Part shown: positions 6,476-14,573 of the stretch, in pieces
Layout: the number at the start of each line of letters is the position of its first letter
How positions within the stretch are numbered: the stretch's first letter is position 1
Source: Novosphingopyxis sp042090735
GTDB lineage: Bacteria > Pseudomonadota > Alphaproteobacteria > Sphingomonadales > Sphingomonadaceae
Direction: 5' to 3'
Assembly: GCA_042090735.1 (NCBI GenBank)
Contig: JBELIU010000052.1
Coordinates: forward strand, 1-14,645
Length of the DNA stretch: 14,645 bases
Translations under genes and position numbers: made by a program
Notes under the pieces: model-generated
The model's database searches: none
The model's input: only the letters and a program-made list of their open reading frames with translations
What the model was told of the DNA's origin: nothing

Positions 6476-7510
6476 GTGAGCGTATCAAACGAAGCAATCG
6501 AACAGCGGCTGTCCGAAGGTTTGCGCAACACCTGGCATCCCGTGCTGCCGTCCAAATTTGTGACGACCAAGCCGATTTCCATTTATCGCTGCGGTTTCCG
6601 GATCGTGCTGTGGCGCGACCAGGGTGGAAAGCTTTATGCGTTGGAGGATTTTTGCCCTCATCGCGGTGCCCCGCTCTCGCATGGTATCCCAATGGGAGAC
6701 CGGATCGCGTGCGGCTATCACGGCGTGCAAGTCAGCGGAGCTGGCGTTGCGGTTTCTGTGCCAGGCAGCCCAGGGTGCAGGCTGGAAGGAATGGCTGCGA
6801 CCCGATCTTTCCCGATTGAAGAGCGCTGCGATGCAATTTTCCTGTTCTTCGGGGTAACCAAAGATACCCCCGCCACACAGCTCGAGCTGCCGGCCGAACT
6901 GGAGTCGGACGAGTGGAGCAGCTTCCTGTGCTATACCGAATGGGGCGGTGACTATCGCTACGTCTATGACAATGTGATGGACCCGATGCACGGCGCGTTC
7001 CTTCACCGGCAGTCGCATTCGATGTCGTTCGGTGAGACTAGCGCCAACTTTCAGGTTCGCGAAACCGATTATGGCTTTTGCTTCGAGAAGGAAGGTCAGC
7101 GCGATATCAATTTCGACTGGACGGAGTTTGAAGATCGCGGCGCGCACTGGCTGAGCCTGGAAATTCCCTACCCGCCAACCGGGGGGCCGGGAGGTAACTT
7201 CCGCATCGTCGGCATTTACTCACCCATGCAGCCAGGATGGAGCGCGGTGTTTCACTGGCGGCTCCGCAAAGTTTCGGGCTGGCACCGCGACGCATGGCGC
7301 TTTCTCTACAAGAACCGACTGGAAAAGCGCCACTGGCATGTGCTGGAACAGGACCGTGTTCTGCTGGAAGACATGGATCCAGAAGCCAATAAGCGCGAAA
7401 TTCTTTATCAGCACGACATGGGGCTTGTTCGTTTGCGCCGCTACTTCCGGCAAAAGGCGAAAGCGCAATTGGAAGCGAACGCTAAACCGGTCGCGATCGC
7501 TGCCGAATGA
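6476..7510 (+). CDS. Rieske non-heme iron oxygenase, terminal oxygenase component
   Basis: This 344-residue, single-subunit-sized oxygenase is close in length to VanA and dicamba monooxygenase. The Rieske [2Fe-2S] ligands are Cys60-x-His62 and Cys79-x2-His82 (CPH...CGYH). The mononuclear iron site follows N-x2-D-x2-H-x4-H: Asn166, Asp169 (intersubunit electron bridge), His172 and His177. A third carboxylate ligand is probably among Asp293-Asp301. The protein would activate O2 to hydroxylate a ring or remove an O- or N-methyl group, with electrons from the reductase two genes downstream. The usual Trp after YHG is Val (YHGVQVSGAG). GTG at 6476 is the preferred start, with AGGGAG seven bases upstream; the TTG at 6470 is only one base from it. 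The substrate is not identifiable. Confidence 0.92.
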   Translation: MSVSNEAIEQRLSEGLRNTWHPVLPSKFVTTKPISIYRCGFRIVLWRDQGGKLYALEDFCPHRGAPLSHGIPMGDRIACGYHGVQVSGAGVAVSVPGSPGCRLEGMAATRSFPIEERCDAIFLFFGVTKDTPATQLELPAELESDEWSSFLCYTEWGGDYRYVYDNVMDPMHGAFLHRQSHSMSFGETSANFQVRETDYGFCFEKEGQRDINFDWTEFEDRGAHWLSLEIPYPPTGGPGGNFRIVGIYSPMQPGWSAVFHWRLRKVSGWHRDAWRFLYKNRLEKRHWHVLEQDRVLLEDMDPEANKREILYQHDMGLVRLRRYFRQKAKAQLEANAKPVAIAAE

Positions 7511-7899
7511 CCCTTCTGGCCGAACCGGTCGGCAACGCTCCCCCCGGTGCAAGCTGGTCCGAAGCGCTGAAGTTCGGCGATGAGTTGATCGTCTCCGGCC
7601 TACATGCGCGCCATTCCGGCGGCAGTGTTCCGGAGGGCGTTGAGGCTCAGATGCACGCGCTGCTCAATAAGCTGGATGCGCTACTGGAGGCGTGCGGCGG
7701 CAGTGCGGACAATATTGTTAAATTGACCATCTACCTGACGGATATCGCTGACAAGGATGCCGTAAACAGGGTGCGCACCAAAAGGTTCGGACCGGTCTAT
7801 CCCTGCTCCACACTGATGGCGGTTTCAGCATTCGCCTTTCCGCAAATCGAAGTTGAGATAGATGCCGTCGCCCGGTTGGATGTGAGGTTAAATGACTGA
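7507..7899 (+). CDS. RidA/YjgF-family protein lacking the deaminase arginine
   Basis: This 130-residue protein has the full Rid fold pattern: SGLHA (30-34), the helix through residues 45-63, LTIYLTDI (73-80), and the closing PCSTLMAVSAF...VEIDAVA (99-122). In RidA enamine/imine deaminases the motif is P-A-R-S, where Arg binds the substrate carboxylate. Here the aligned residues are P-C-S, placing Ser101 at the Arg position, while Glu117 is kept. That places it with Rid subfamilies that lack proven deaminase activity. Such genes are often found in catabolic operons, where they may hydrolyse or tautomerise a reactive intermediate (family knowledge plus inference). It overlaps the Rieske stop by four bases (ATGA) and the reductase start by eight bases. 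Confidence 0.87.
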   Translation: MTLLAEPVGNAPPGASWSEALKFGDELIVSGLHARHSGGSVPEGVEAQMHALLNKLDALLEACGGSADNIVKLTIYLTDIADKDAVNRVRTKRFGPVYPCSTLMAVSAFAFPQIEVEIDAVARLDVRLND

Positions 7900-8839
7900 G
7901 ACGAAAGAACTGCGTGTCGAAGCGATGCGCCGCGAGGCAGAGGGCGTGCTTTCGGTGGAACTGCGAGACCCGCTCGGAGCCGAGTTGCAACCTTTCAGCG
8001 CGGGCAGTCACATTGATCTGATCTTGCCCAACGGGATGACGCGCAGCTATTCACTGGTCAACGATCCAGCGGAACGCCATCGCTATGTCGTAGCGGTTGG
8101 GCTCGATGCGAACAGCCGGGGTGGTTCGCGTTTCGTCCACGATCGCTTGCGGGTTGGTGCCACAGTGAAGATTGCCGGCCCCCGCAACAATTTCCCGCTG
8201 AACGAAAATGCCCAAAGCCATGTTCTGATTGCTGGCGGGATTGGAATCACGCCGATGCTCGCAATGATGCGTCGTCTCGCCGCAGCAGATCAAAGCTTTC
8301 ACCTCTATTATGGGGTGCGGGAGGCCGCGCGCGCTGCGTTCGTGGAGGACATCGTCGCGCTGAGAGGCGGCTTCACGCAGCATATTGATGCAGAAAGAGG
8401 CTGTCCGATGGATTTGGTTGAGATTATCGCAAGCCATCCAGACGCAGACTTTTATTGTTGCGGCCCTGGGCCGATGCTCGCCGCGTTCGAGGAGGCAACC
8501 GAGGCTCTTCCGGAAGACCGCGTGCATCTGGAATATTTCGCGCCAAAGGCTCAGGACGATAGCGCATCAAGCAATGCATTCGATGTCGAATGCCGAACCT
8601 CCGGAATAGAAGTGCATGTGACCGAAGACCGCACAATAGCGGAGGCACTTGCCGAGGCCGGCGTCGCCGTCGAACTGTCCTGCCAGGAAGGTATATGCGG
8701 GACTTGCGAAACGCGCGTACTTGAAGGCGAGCCCGACCACCGCGACAGCGTGCTGAGCAAGGCCGAGCGGGCGGCGAACAAGACGATGATGGTCTGCGTT
8801 TCGCGGTGTCGCGGCGATCGCCTGGTGCTGGACCTGTGA
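7892..8839 (+). CDS. VanB/phthalate dioxygenase reductase-type ferredoxin oxidoreductase
   Basis: This 315-residue three-domain reductase is ordered flavin, NAD, ferredoxin. The flavin-binding RSYS motif is at residues 51-54. The NAD domain carries GGIGITPML (115-123) and CGPGPML (190-196). The C-terminal plant-type [2Fe-2S] domain has Cys264, Cys269, Cys272 and Cys302 in C-x4-C-x2-C-x29-C. This order is that of class IA reductases such as VanB, PobB and phthalate dioxygenase reductase, which bind FMN. It passes electrons from NADH to the Rieske component in the same operon, so no separate ferredoxin is needed. The start overlaps the RidA-like gene by eight bases and the stop overlaps the SDR start by one base (TGATG). 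Confidence 0.93.
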   Translation: MTETKELRVEAMRREAEGVLSVELRDPLGAELQPFSAGSHIDLILPNGMTRSYSLVNDPAERHRYVVAVGLDANSRGGSRFVHDRLRVGATVKIAGPRNNFPLNENAQSHVLIAGGIGITPMLAMMRRLAAADQSFHLYYGVREAARAAFVEDIVALRGGFTQHIDAERGCPMDLVEIIASHPDADFYCCGPGPMLAAFEEATEALPEDRVHLEYFAPKAQDDSASSNAFDVECRTSGIEVHVTEDRTIAEALAEAGVAVELSCQEGICGTCETRVLEGEPDHRDSVLSKAERAANKTMMVCVSRCRGDRLVLDL

Positions 8840-9594
8840 TGCTGGAGGGTCGTTGCATCGTGGTCACCGGCGCGGCAGCTGGTCTTGGTGCAGCTTTTGC
8901 CAAGGGTGTAGCCGCAGCAGGCGCCCAGCATGTTCTGCTGGCCGATCGCGATCGTGAAGCGGGGCAGCTGCGGGTCATAGAACTGCTTGAAGCGGGTTAT
9001 TCCGCCTCGTTCGCCGAAGTTGACCTTGCCCAGCCGGGAGCGATTGACGCGTTCGCCGCTCAGCTTCCCGAGCACATGCCTAGTGTCCATGGTCTGATCA
9101 ATAATGCGGCGGTCGCCACCGGGATCGGTGGCAATACCTATGACGAGATCGATCTTGAGACGTGGGACCGAGTGATGACGGTCAACGTGCGGGGGACGTG
9201 GCTGATGACGCGCGCACTGGCCCCTATGCTCAAGGCATCGAAGATAGGCGGCCGGATCGTGAACCTTGCTTCCGACACCGCTATCTGGGGGGCGCCGCGG
9301 CTGTTACATTATGTAGCCAGCAAGGGAGCGGTCATGTCGATGACCTATGCGTTGTCTCGAGAGCTTGGAGAAGACGGGGTCACCGTAAACGCGATCGCGC
9401 CGGGGCTGATCCGTACGCCGTCTACCGAATATGTGCCGGATGAGCGCAAGGACCTTTATGTTGACGGCAGCGCCTTAAAACGGCCAGGGCTACCGGAAGA
9501 CGTGGTGGGCGCAGCGTTGTTCCTGCTGTCCGATGCGGCAGGTTTCTTGACCGGTCAGGTTCTGCCCGTCAACGGCGGCTTTACGCACGCCTGA
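8839..9594 (+). CDS. Classical short-chain dehydrogenase/reductase
   Basis: This 251-residue SDR has intact catalytic residues: Asn116, Ser145, Tyr158 and Lys162 (YVASK). Cofactor motifs are TGAAAGLG (10-17) and NNAA (88-91). Asp36 after the second strand (LLADRD) favours NAD over NADP. It would oxidise a secondary alcohol or dihydrodiol, or reduce a ketone, within the pathway. Its Ser145/Tyr158/Lys162 numbering coincides with Ser145/Thr158/Arg162 of the first SDR, so the two can be aligned without gaps there. The start at 8839 is chosen because it couples to the reductase stop as TGATG; in-frame codons upstream lie inside the reductase gene. It is the last gene of the operon and is followed by a hairpin terminator. 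Confidence 0.92.
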   Translation: MLEGRCIVVTGAAAGLGAAFAKGVAAAGAQHVLLADRDREAGQLRVIELLEAGYSASFAEVDLAQPGAIDAFAAQLPEHMPSVHGLINNAAVATGIGGNTYDEIDLETWDRVMTVNVRGTWLMTRALAPMLKASKIGGRIVNLASDTAIWGAPRLLHYVASKGAVMSMTYALSRELGEDGVTVNAIAPGLIRTPSTEYVPDERKDLYVDGSALKRPGLPEDVVGAALFLLSDAAGFLTGQVLPVNGGFTHA

Positions 9595-9626
9595 CAGCCT
9601 GAGGCATTCAAATTTTAGAATAAATT

Positions 9627-9656
9627 GACGCCCCGGGGCACGCCCGGAGCGTCTTT
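9627..9656 (+). terminator. Rho-independent terminator between convergent operons
   Basis: The arms GACGCCCCGGG (9627-9637) and CCCGGAGCGTC (9643-9653) form an 11-position stem with a single C/A mismatch and a five-base loop, GCACG. A short T run (9654-9656) follows. It lies 32 bases after the SDR stop. On the minus strand the same hairpin is followed by AATTTATTCTAAAA, so it could also stop transcription of the opposing ThDP gene, which ends at 9670. Confidence 0.75.
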
Positions 9657-9669
9657 CCGTAAATTTGTT

Positions 9670-11364
9670 TCAGCTGGTACGGACGGGTGGCCCGGCAAAG
9701 CGAGCCGAGTAATGACCGATGCTGGTCATATCCACTTCGATCATTACCGGTCCGGGGGTAGCGAGAGCCTGCCGAAGGACGCCATCAAAATCATCTATCT
9801 TGGCGACGCGCATATGCGGCAGATCGATCGACTGGGCGACCAACGCAAAATCGGGAACTTTGATATTCGAAAAATATTTGCGGCCGCCATATTGCGCGTC
9901 CTGAATGTTTCGAATGACGCCATAGCCGCTATCGTTCATCAGGATCAGCTTGAGGTCCGCCTTCTCGTCCACCGCGGTCACAAGTTCGCCAAGACACAGG
10001 TTGAGGCCTCCGTCACCTGACAGCGCAATCGCTCCGCCGCTACGTCCAGCCGCTTCATTACCGAAGGCCGCACCAATCGCCATCGGCAATCCCTGGCCTA
10101 TCCCGCCGCCCACGGCATGAACGCCAGCGCGGTCATGCTGCAACATAAGATAGCGGTTGCCCCACATGCTGTTCGAAATAGTCACATCGCGCACCCAGGC
10201 CGCGCTGTCCGGCATGGCGTTCTGCAGCGCTTCTACCATGGGGGTGTAAGGTTGCATGTCCTCAGCAAGACCATTTCGCATCGTTTCTTTCAGCACAGCT
10301 ACCGCATCGCGATAGTCCGAAGCCGGTTCGTAGTCGGATAGCGCTTCGGCGAGACCTTCTAGAAGTGGGCGACAATCTACCGCGTAAAAGCCGTCATTGT
10401 CATAGGTGCGCCCATCGGCACCGGTATCCAGATCAATCACGATCCGGGGACTTGGCAAATCGAGGCGATAAGTCCACGTCTCATTGCCGCGAAGCCGGGA
10501 ACCGCAAATCACCATCAAATCGCAGTCTTCGTAAAAGGCTTGCAGTTCCCGAGTGCAGTTGAACGCGCCGAGCGACATCGGATGCTGCTCGTCGACAATT
10601 CCCCTACCATTTGTGCTGGTCACGATAGCAATACCACGATCGGCAAGTCGCTGCGCTGCATCGTTTGCACCGCGAGCTCCGCCGCCGAGCAGAATCACCG
10701 GACGCCTTGCACCGCGGAGGCGCTGTGCAATTTCTTCGACGACCGCCGCGTCAATTTCTGGCTCCGGCAGGTCGAGAGCCGGTAACTCCTCGGGAAGATC
10801 GATTTCGCCGGCCTGCGCATTGATGGTGATCTCGACACTCACGGGTCCGGTTGGGGCGGACAACGCAACCTTAGCAGCCTTCGCGATGGTCGGGAGAACG
10901 TCTTCCGGCCTTGAAACCGTGAATGCCTCCTTGCTGATTGCGGCAAGCATAGAGGCTTGATCAGGTGCTTCATGAATATAGGCCCTGTCTTGACCGAGAT
11001 GGTCCGACGGTACCTGGCCCGTAATATGCAGCACTGGTGAACCTGCCGTCAGAGCTTCCACCATCGCGCCAGCAGCATTGCCTGCCGCAGTTCCGGTGCT
11101 GGTAAAGACAACGCCCAACTGACCGGACACACGGGCGTAGGCATCCGCCATATTTGCCGCGCCCGCTTCCCCTCGCGCGGCTATATAGCGAACCTCTCCG
11201 CGCCGCCCCAGCGGGTCCAGAATCGGCATATTGTGGATGCTGATGACACCAAAAACCGTATGGATGCCCCAATGGTGTAGCAACATAGCAATGCCCTCCC
11301 CGGCCGTAACTTTGGACCCGGAGGCGGCGATCTTCGGCCGGTGGAGGATTTGACTGGCGGTCAT
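9670..11364 (-). CDS. Thiamine diphosphate-dependent enzyme, acetolactate synthase/benzoylformate decarboxylase superfamily
   Basis: This 564-residue protein has the three-domain layout of this superfamily. The N-terminal Pyr domain carries the activating Glu66 (ARGEAGAANMADAYAR). A central Rossmann-like domain spans roughly residues 205-345. The C-terminal PP domain has the ThDP/Mg motif GDGG starting at residue 450 and ending in Asn477-Asp478. Members decarboxylate 2-oxo acids or ligate or cleave C-C bonds; sequence alone does not separate acetolactate synthase, benzoylformate decarboxylase, benzaldehyde lyase or oxalyl-CoA decarboxylase types. No regulatory small subunit is present, and the catabolic setting argues against a branched-chain biosynthetic role. 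It lies 48 bases downstream of the TonB receptor on the same strand, so they are probably co-transcribed. It ends convergently with the SDR. Confidence 0.88.
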   Translation of the reverse strand: MTASQILHRPKIAASGSKVTAGEGIAMLLHHWGIHTVFGVISIHNMPILDPLGRRGEVRYIAARGEAGAANMADAYARVSGQLGVVFTSTGTAAGNAAGAMVEALTAGSPVLHITGQVPSDHLGQDRAYIHEAPDQASMLAAISKEAFTVSRPEDVLPTIAKAAKVALSAPTGPVSVEITINAQAGEIDLPEELPALDLPEPEIDAAVVEEIAQRLRGARRPVILLGGGARGANDAAQRLADRGIAIVTSTNGRGIVDEQHPMSLGAFNCTRELQAFYEDCDLMVICGSRLRGNETWTYRLDLPSPRIVIDLDTGADGRTYDNDGFYAVDCRPLLEGLAEALSDYEPASDYRDAVAVLKETMRNGLAEDMQPYTPMVEALQNAMPDSAAWVRDVTISNSMWGNRYLMLQHDRAGVHAVGGGIGQGLPMAIGAAFGNEAAGRSGGAIALSGDGGLNLCLGELVTAVDEKADLKLILMNDSGYGVIRNIQDAQYGGRKYFSNIKVPDFALVAQSIDLPHMRVAKIDDFDGVLRQALATPGPVMIEVDMTSIGHYSARFAGPPVRTS

Positions 11365-11412
11365 GTAACAATGCTTCTTTCTTGAGATTGAGCGCTGCCG
11401 GTGATCTTCAGG

Positions 11413-14007
11413 TCAGAAATTGGCCTCTAGCGCGGTATAGAAAATGCGGCCGAGCGGATTGGAAACGAGCGGATCGAAGCCGGACCGATCGAGCGCGTCG
11501 GGCGCGTCGACGTCGAACAAATTTTTAGCGCCGAAGGAAAGCCTGCTGGTAGGCCCGCCTGTCATGAAGGGCGGAATTTCGACGCCGAACTGAAGATCTA
11601 CAGTGGTGAAGTTGTCAATCCGCTGGCCGTTGTTGTTGTCGTCGTCATAGCCATCGATGTAACGAACATATACATTGGCGGAAAACGGATCGAGGGACCA
11701 TAGTAAGCCGATGTTCCCGCGCCATTTGGGGGCAGGCGATCCGAAATTGGTATAGTTGCGATTGCCGAGACCGTCGATCCTCCCGAGAACCGGATCTTCC
11801 AGTTCATAGGTTAACACTCGTGTCGCATTGCCATCCAGCGTGAAATCACCGGCAGACGTCGACAGATTGTAAGTGCCCTGGAAATCAAGGCCGTCGGTGG
11901 TCAGTTCACCCGCATTGCGGAAGAAGGTCGTGACATTGGTAAGGGTGTTTCCAGCACGAACTATCTGTGGCCCATTAGGATTTGAGGCAACAAGTGCAGA
12001 TGCGTTTTCTGGCGTGATGAAATTTCGATATTCGAAGCGCCAGTAATCCACATTGAGGTTCAAACCGGGAATACGCAGCGTTACACCCGCATTGTATGTA
12101 TCCGCAGATTGGGGAGCAAGCGGCAGGTTGGGGTCGGCTAGCGTACGCTGCGAAATCGAAGCCTGCGTGTTTGCAAGTGGATCGAATACCCGCGCTGGTA
12201 CTACCAGGCTGCCAAAACGCTGGAATACCGAAGGCGCACGGAATGACGTCCCGTACGTACCGCGGAAGCTAAGGAAATCGGTCGGGCGGAAAAGCACGCC
12301 GATTTTCGGATCGAGCGTGTCGACCCCGTCACCAAAGTCCTCGTAACGAAGAGCACCGGTCAAAGTAAGGGTGTCAAGAATTGGTGCCGATACTTCGGTG
12401 AAGGCAGCATAAACGTCTTGAGCGCCTGAGAAATCCGTATTCCCTATGAAGAAATAGTAATTGTTTCTGTTCGCGTTGGCGTCGTAATTAATCGCAAGCG
12501 AGTCGCTGCGATACTGTCCGCCCACTGCGATGCCAAGTGACCCTCCGGGAAGCTCCGCCAATTCTGTTGAAACGACCGCGTCGATTACATCAAGTTTCGA
12601 TCGCGCGACGAAAGAATAGGCCCCTATGAAGTCATCGATGACCGCAAGATCGTTGCTGGCACCATATAGCGGGTTGAAAAACTGATTGTTATTAGGTCCG
12701 CCGCGCCCGTTGAGCGCAGCTTGAAAACGGTCGCGCAGCGTATCGGGATAAGCCAGCGTGTAGCGGTTTTCAGCGTGGGTATAGCTGACATCATAGCTTA
12801 GATTGCCGACATCGCCGCGAAGACCGCCGGTGGCTCGCCATGTCTTTGATGTGTTGATCACTTCCGAAGGGCTGAAGTTGTCGCCCAGCGGCCTCCCAAA
12901 ATAGACAATCGGCCGGCCGTAAAGATTCCCAGGATTGTTGGCTGGGACGAGCGGAGGAGTTAACACAGGTTGGGAAGCAGCCGCTTGGCTGCGAATATCG
13001 TTGTCTGCAAAACCGATCGTCGCATAGGCCTTTGTCGCAGAACCGATATTATAGGTCAGATCGACATTACCGAGATAACGCCGTTCCTTGGCGACAAGGC
13101 TGAAGAAATCGCCAAAGTCGAACTGGCAAAAGCCAACGGGACCGGGCGGTGCCACGACATTTGGGTTGGTCGCGGCAACGCCGGCACAGCTAGGGTCGGG
13201 ACGCGGAACGCCGCCCACCAGAAAAGTCGGGGGATTACCGAAATTGCTCAGCGATGAGCGAAGCGGAAAGTCACGCTTGGCAGCCGACAGCGGTGTGCGA
13301 TCGAAAAAGCTGGCTGATACCACGATGTCGAGATTGCCAAGCGATGTGCCGGCCAGCGCGCCGATAGTCGTATCCGTTTGACCATCGCGCCCCGTAAGAG
13401 AAACGTTACCGGCAACCCGCAATCCGTCGAAGCGCTTATAAGTGATGAAGTTCACCACGCCAGCGACCGCATCGGACCCGTAGGTCGAAGATGCACCGTC
13501 CTTCAGCACCTCGACCCTTTGAATCGCCACGGTGGGCACTAGAGAGTTGAGGTCGACAAACTGGTTGCCGAAGGGATCGGCCGCCCCGCTCAGCACCTGA
13601 CGCCTGCCATTTAGCAAAGTAAGTGTCGAGCTCACTCCCAAGCCGCGCAGATTGACATTGCTCGTACCAATCGAGAACGGCAGCCCGCCACCGTCGGTAT
13701 TGTTCTGGGCGCCGGAATTTACCGGTAGGTTGCTGACAAGATTTGCAGGGCTGAACGCCGCCTGCGCATTCAATGCCTCCGAATCGACCAAAGTTACAGG
13801 TGAAACGCGGCTTGACTGCGAACGAATATAAGATCCGGTGACAACGATATCCGCGCCAGGATTGGTAACGACGGGACCTTGCTCACTGTCGAGTTCTGGA
13901 TCGGTGGTCGCCGAAGCCTGTGCATCAATTGGTGTAGCGTCTTGTGCATGCGCGGGCAGCGCCCAACCGATCATAAGCGCAGTGGTAAGTAGCAACTGAG
14001 TTTTCAC
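11413..14007 (-). CDS. TonB-dependent outer-membrane receptor
   Basis: This 864-residue receptor starts with a signal peptide, with likely cleavage after AHA at residue 21. A TonB-box-like segment, DIVVTGSYIR (53-62), follows. The plug domain contains NLRGLGVSSTLTLLNGRR (119-136) and VLKDGASSTYGSDAVAGVVNFI shortly after, both typical of sphingomonad receptors. The rest is an aromatic-rich beta-barrel ending in Phe. It would move a substrate too large, scarce or poorly diffusible for porins across the outer membrane using TonB energy. Sphingomonads often place such receptors in catabolic clusters. The GTG start has AAGAGGGG seven bases upstream (14015-14022). An inverted repeat matching the one before the MFS gene lies 24 bases upstream of the start. 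Confidence 0.94.
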   Translation of the reverse strand: MKTQLLLTTALMIGWALPAHAQDATPIDAQASATTDPELDSEQGPVVTNPGADIVVTGSYIRSQSSRVSPVTLVDSEALNAQAAFSPANLVSNLPVNSGAQNNTDGGGLPFSIGTSNVNLRGLGVSSTLTLLNGRRQVLSGAADPFGNQFVDLNSLVPTVAIQRVEVLKDGASSTYGSDAVAGVVNFITYKRFDGLRVAGNVSLTGRDGQTDTTIGALAGTSLGNLDIVVSASFFDRTPLSAAKRDFPLRSSLSNFGNPPTFLVGGVPRPDPSCAGVAATNPNVVAPPGPVGFCQFDFGDFFSLVAKERRYLGNVDLTYNIGSATKAYATIGFADNDIRSQAAASQPVLTPPLVPANNPGNLYGRPIVYFGRPLGDNFSPSEVINTSKTWRATGGLRGDVGNLSYDVSYTHAENRYTLAYPDTLRDRFQAALNGRGGPNNNQFFNPLYGASNDLAVIDDFIGAYSFVARSKLDVIDAVVSTELAELPGGSLGIAVGGQYRSDSLAINYDANANRNNYYFFIGNTDFSGAQDVYAAFTEVSAPILDTLTLTGALRYEDFGDGVDTLDPKIGVLFRPTDFLSFRGTYGTSFRAPSVFQRFGSLVVPARVFDPLANTQASISQRTLADPNLPLAPQSADTYNAGVTLRIPGLNLNVDYWRFEYRNFITPENASALVASNPNGPQIVRAGNTLTNVTTFFRNAGELTTDGLDFQGTYNLSTSAGDFTLDGNATRVLTYELEDPVLGRIDGLGNRNYTNFGSPAPKWRGNIGLLWSLDPFSANVYVRYIDGYDDDNNNGQRIDNFTTVDLQFGVEIPPFMTGGPTSRLSFGAKNLFDVDAPDALDRSGFDPLVSNPLGRIFYTALEANF

Positions 14008-14031
14008 CGTGATACCCCTCTTATGGTTTGT

Positions 14032-14052
14032 ATATCAAACGTGCGTTGAAAT
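14032..14052. promoter_or_regulatory. Inverted-repeat operator candidate, copy 2
   Basis: The arms ATATCAA (14032-14038) and TTGAAAT (14046-14052) are separated by seven bases and pair with one mismatch. Aligned with the copy at 313-333, the left arm is identical and the right arm differs at one base, giving 14 identical positions of 21 with all spacer differences tolerated. A minus-strand TTGACG (14066-14061) could be the -35 element, which would place the -10 inside the repeat. A second, smaller symmetry, GTTTG-TATAT-CAAAC (14026-14040), overlaps its left half. The position between promoter and the GTG start of the TonB gene fits an operator. Confidence 0.5.
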
Positions 14053-14190
14053 ACGATACACGTCAAGTGGGTTTGTGCTACCTGTCTTGATGCCTTGCAA
14101 AGCGGTCTGTTCGACCGGCTAAGCAAAAACAGATCTCGTCGCGGCTCAGATTTTATCGCTGCAGCGAGTTTGCGGCGGCGGCTTGAATCG

Positions 14191-14214
14191 CCCCGGGCTT
14201 TGCCGGGGCCCCGG
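14191..14214. repeat. GC-rich hairpin before the transposase remnant
   Basis: CCCCGG (14191-14196) and CCGGGG (14203-14208) form a 6-bp stem with a six-base loop. The alternative, a perfect 12-bp palindrome CCGGGGCCCCGG (14203-14214), shares the second arm, so the two structures exclude each other. It lies 22 bases before the IS3 orfA start and belongs either to the insertion-sequence leader, where structures can block read-in transcription, or to host DNA at its edge. No T run follows on either strand, so it is not a clear terminator. The rest of 14053-14190 shows no gene or convincing signal. Confidence 0.4.
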
Positions 14215-14236
14215 CTTCTGAACGGAAGGGGGCACG

Positions 14237-14573
14237 ATGAGCAAAAAAACGAACAAGTATGCACCGGAAGTCCGCAAGCGCGTGGTTCGGATGGTGCTGG
14301 AGAACCAGGGCGGGCATGGTTCGCGATGGGCAGCGGTGGTGTTGATCGCTGCGAAGATCGGCTGCTCGGCACAGACGCTGAACGAGTGGCTCAAGAAGGC
14401 CGAAGTCGATAGCGGCAGTCGCGCCGGTGGGCCCAGTGAGGTAGCCAAGAAACTCAAGGCGCTGCGGCGAGAACCGCGAGTTGCGTCAGGCGAATGAGGT
14501 CCTGCGAAAGGCATCCGCAAATTTTGCACCGGTGCAGCGAGCCGAAAATTTCTGGCGCCCGTTCAGGAGATGA
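14237..14573 (+). pseudogene. IS3-family transposase orfA, frameshifted
   Basis: The first 75 or so residues (MSKKTNKYAPEVRKRVVRMV..., GCSAQTLNEWLKKAEVDSG) match the helix-turn-helix OrfA of IS3-family elements. The frame then runs into TGA at 14495-14497. The expected leucine-zipper continuation, ENRELRQANEVLRKASANFA, is present in the +1 frame from 14469 and runs to TGA at 14571-14573. A net indel (equivalent to loss of two bases) near 14465 therefore broke the gene. The site is a Glu/Arg-rich stretch, not the A-rich slippery sequence used for programmed OrfA-OrfB shifting, which supports decay over regulation. GGAAGGGGG precedes the ATG. Confidence 0.8.

Noticed and set aside
6485..7147. 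Minus-strand reading frame of 220 codons opposite the Rieske gene
   Set aside because: The sense strand encodes a complete Rieske oxygenase with all metal ligands. The antisense product has no domain signature and no ribosome site I could see.
8424..8978. Long minus-strand reading frame of 184 codons opposite the reductase
   Set aside because: It is a shadow of a well-supported gene, is rich in Arg, Pro and Ser as expected from GC-biased codons read antisense, and shows no recognisable motif.
14101..14120. Imperfect inverted repeat (AGC-GGTC / GACC-g-GCT) as the terminal repeat of the insertion sequence
   Set aside because: It is a short local hairpin with a bulge. IS ends would need a matching partner beyond the window, so no boundary can be claimed.
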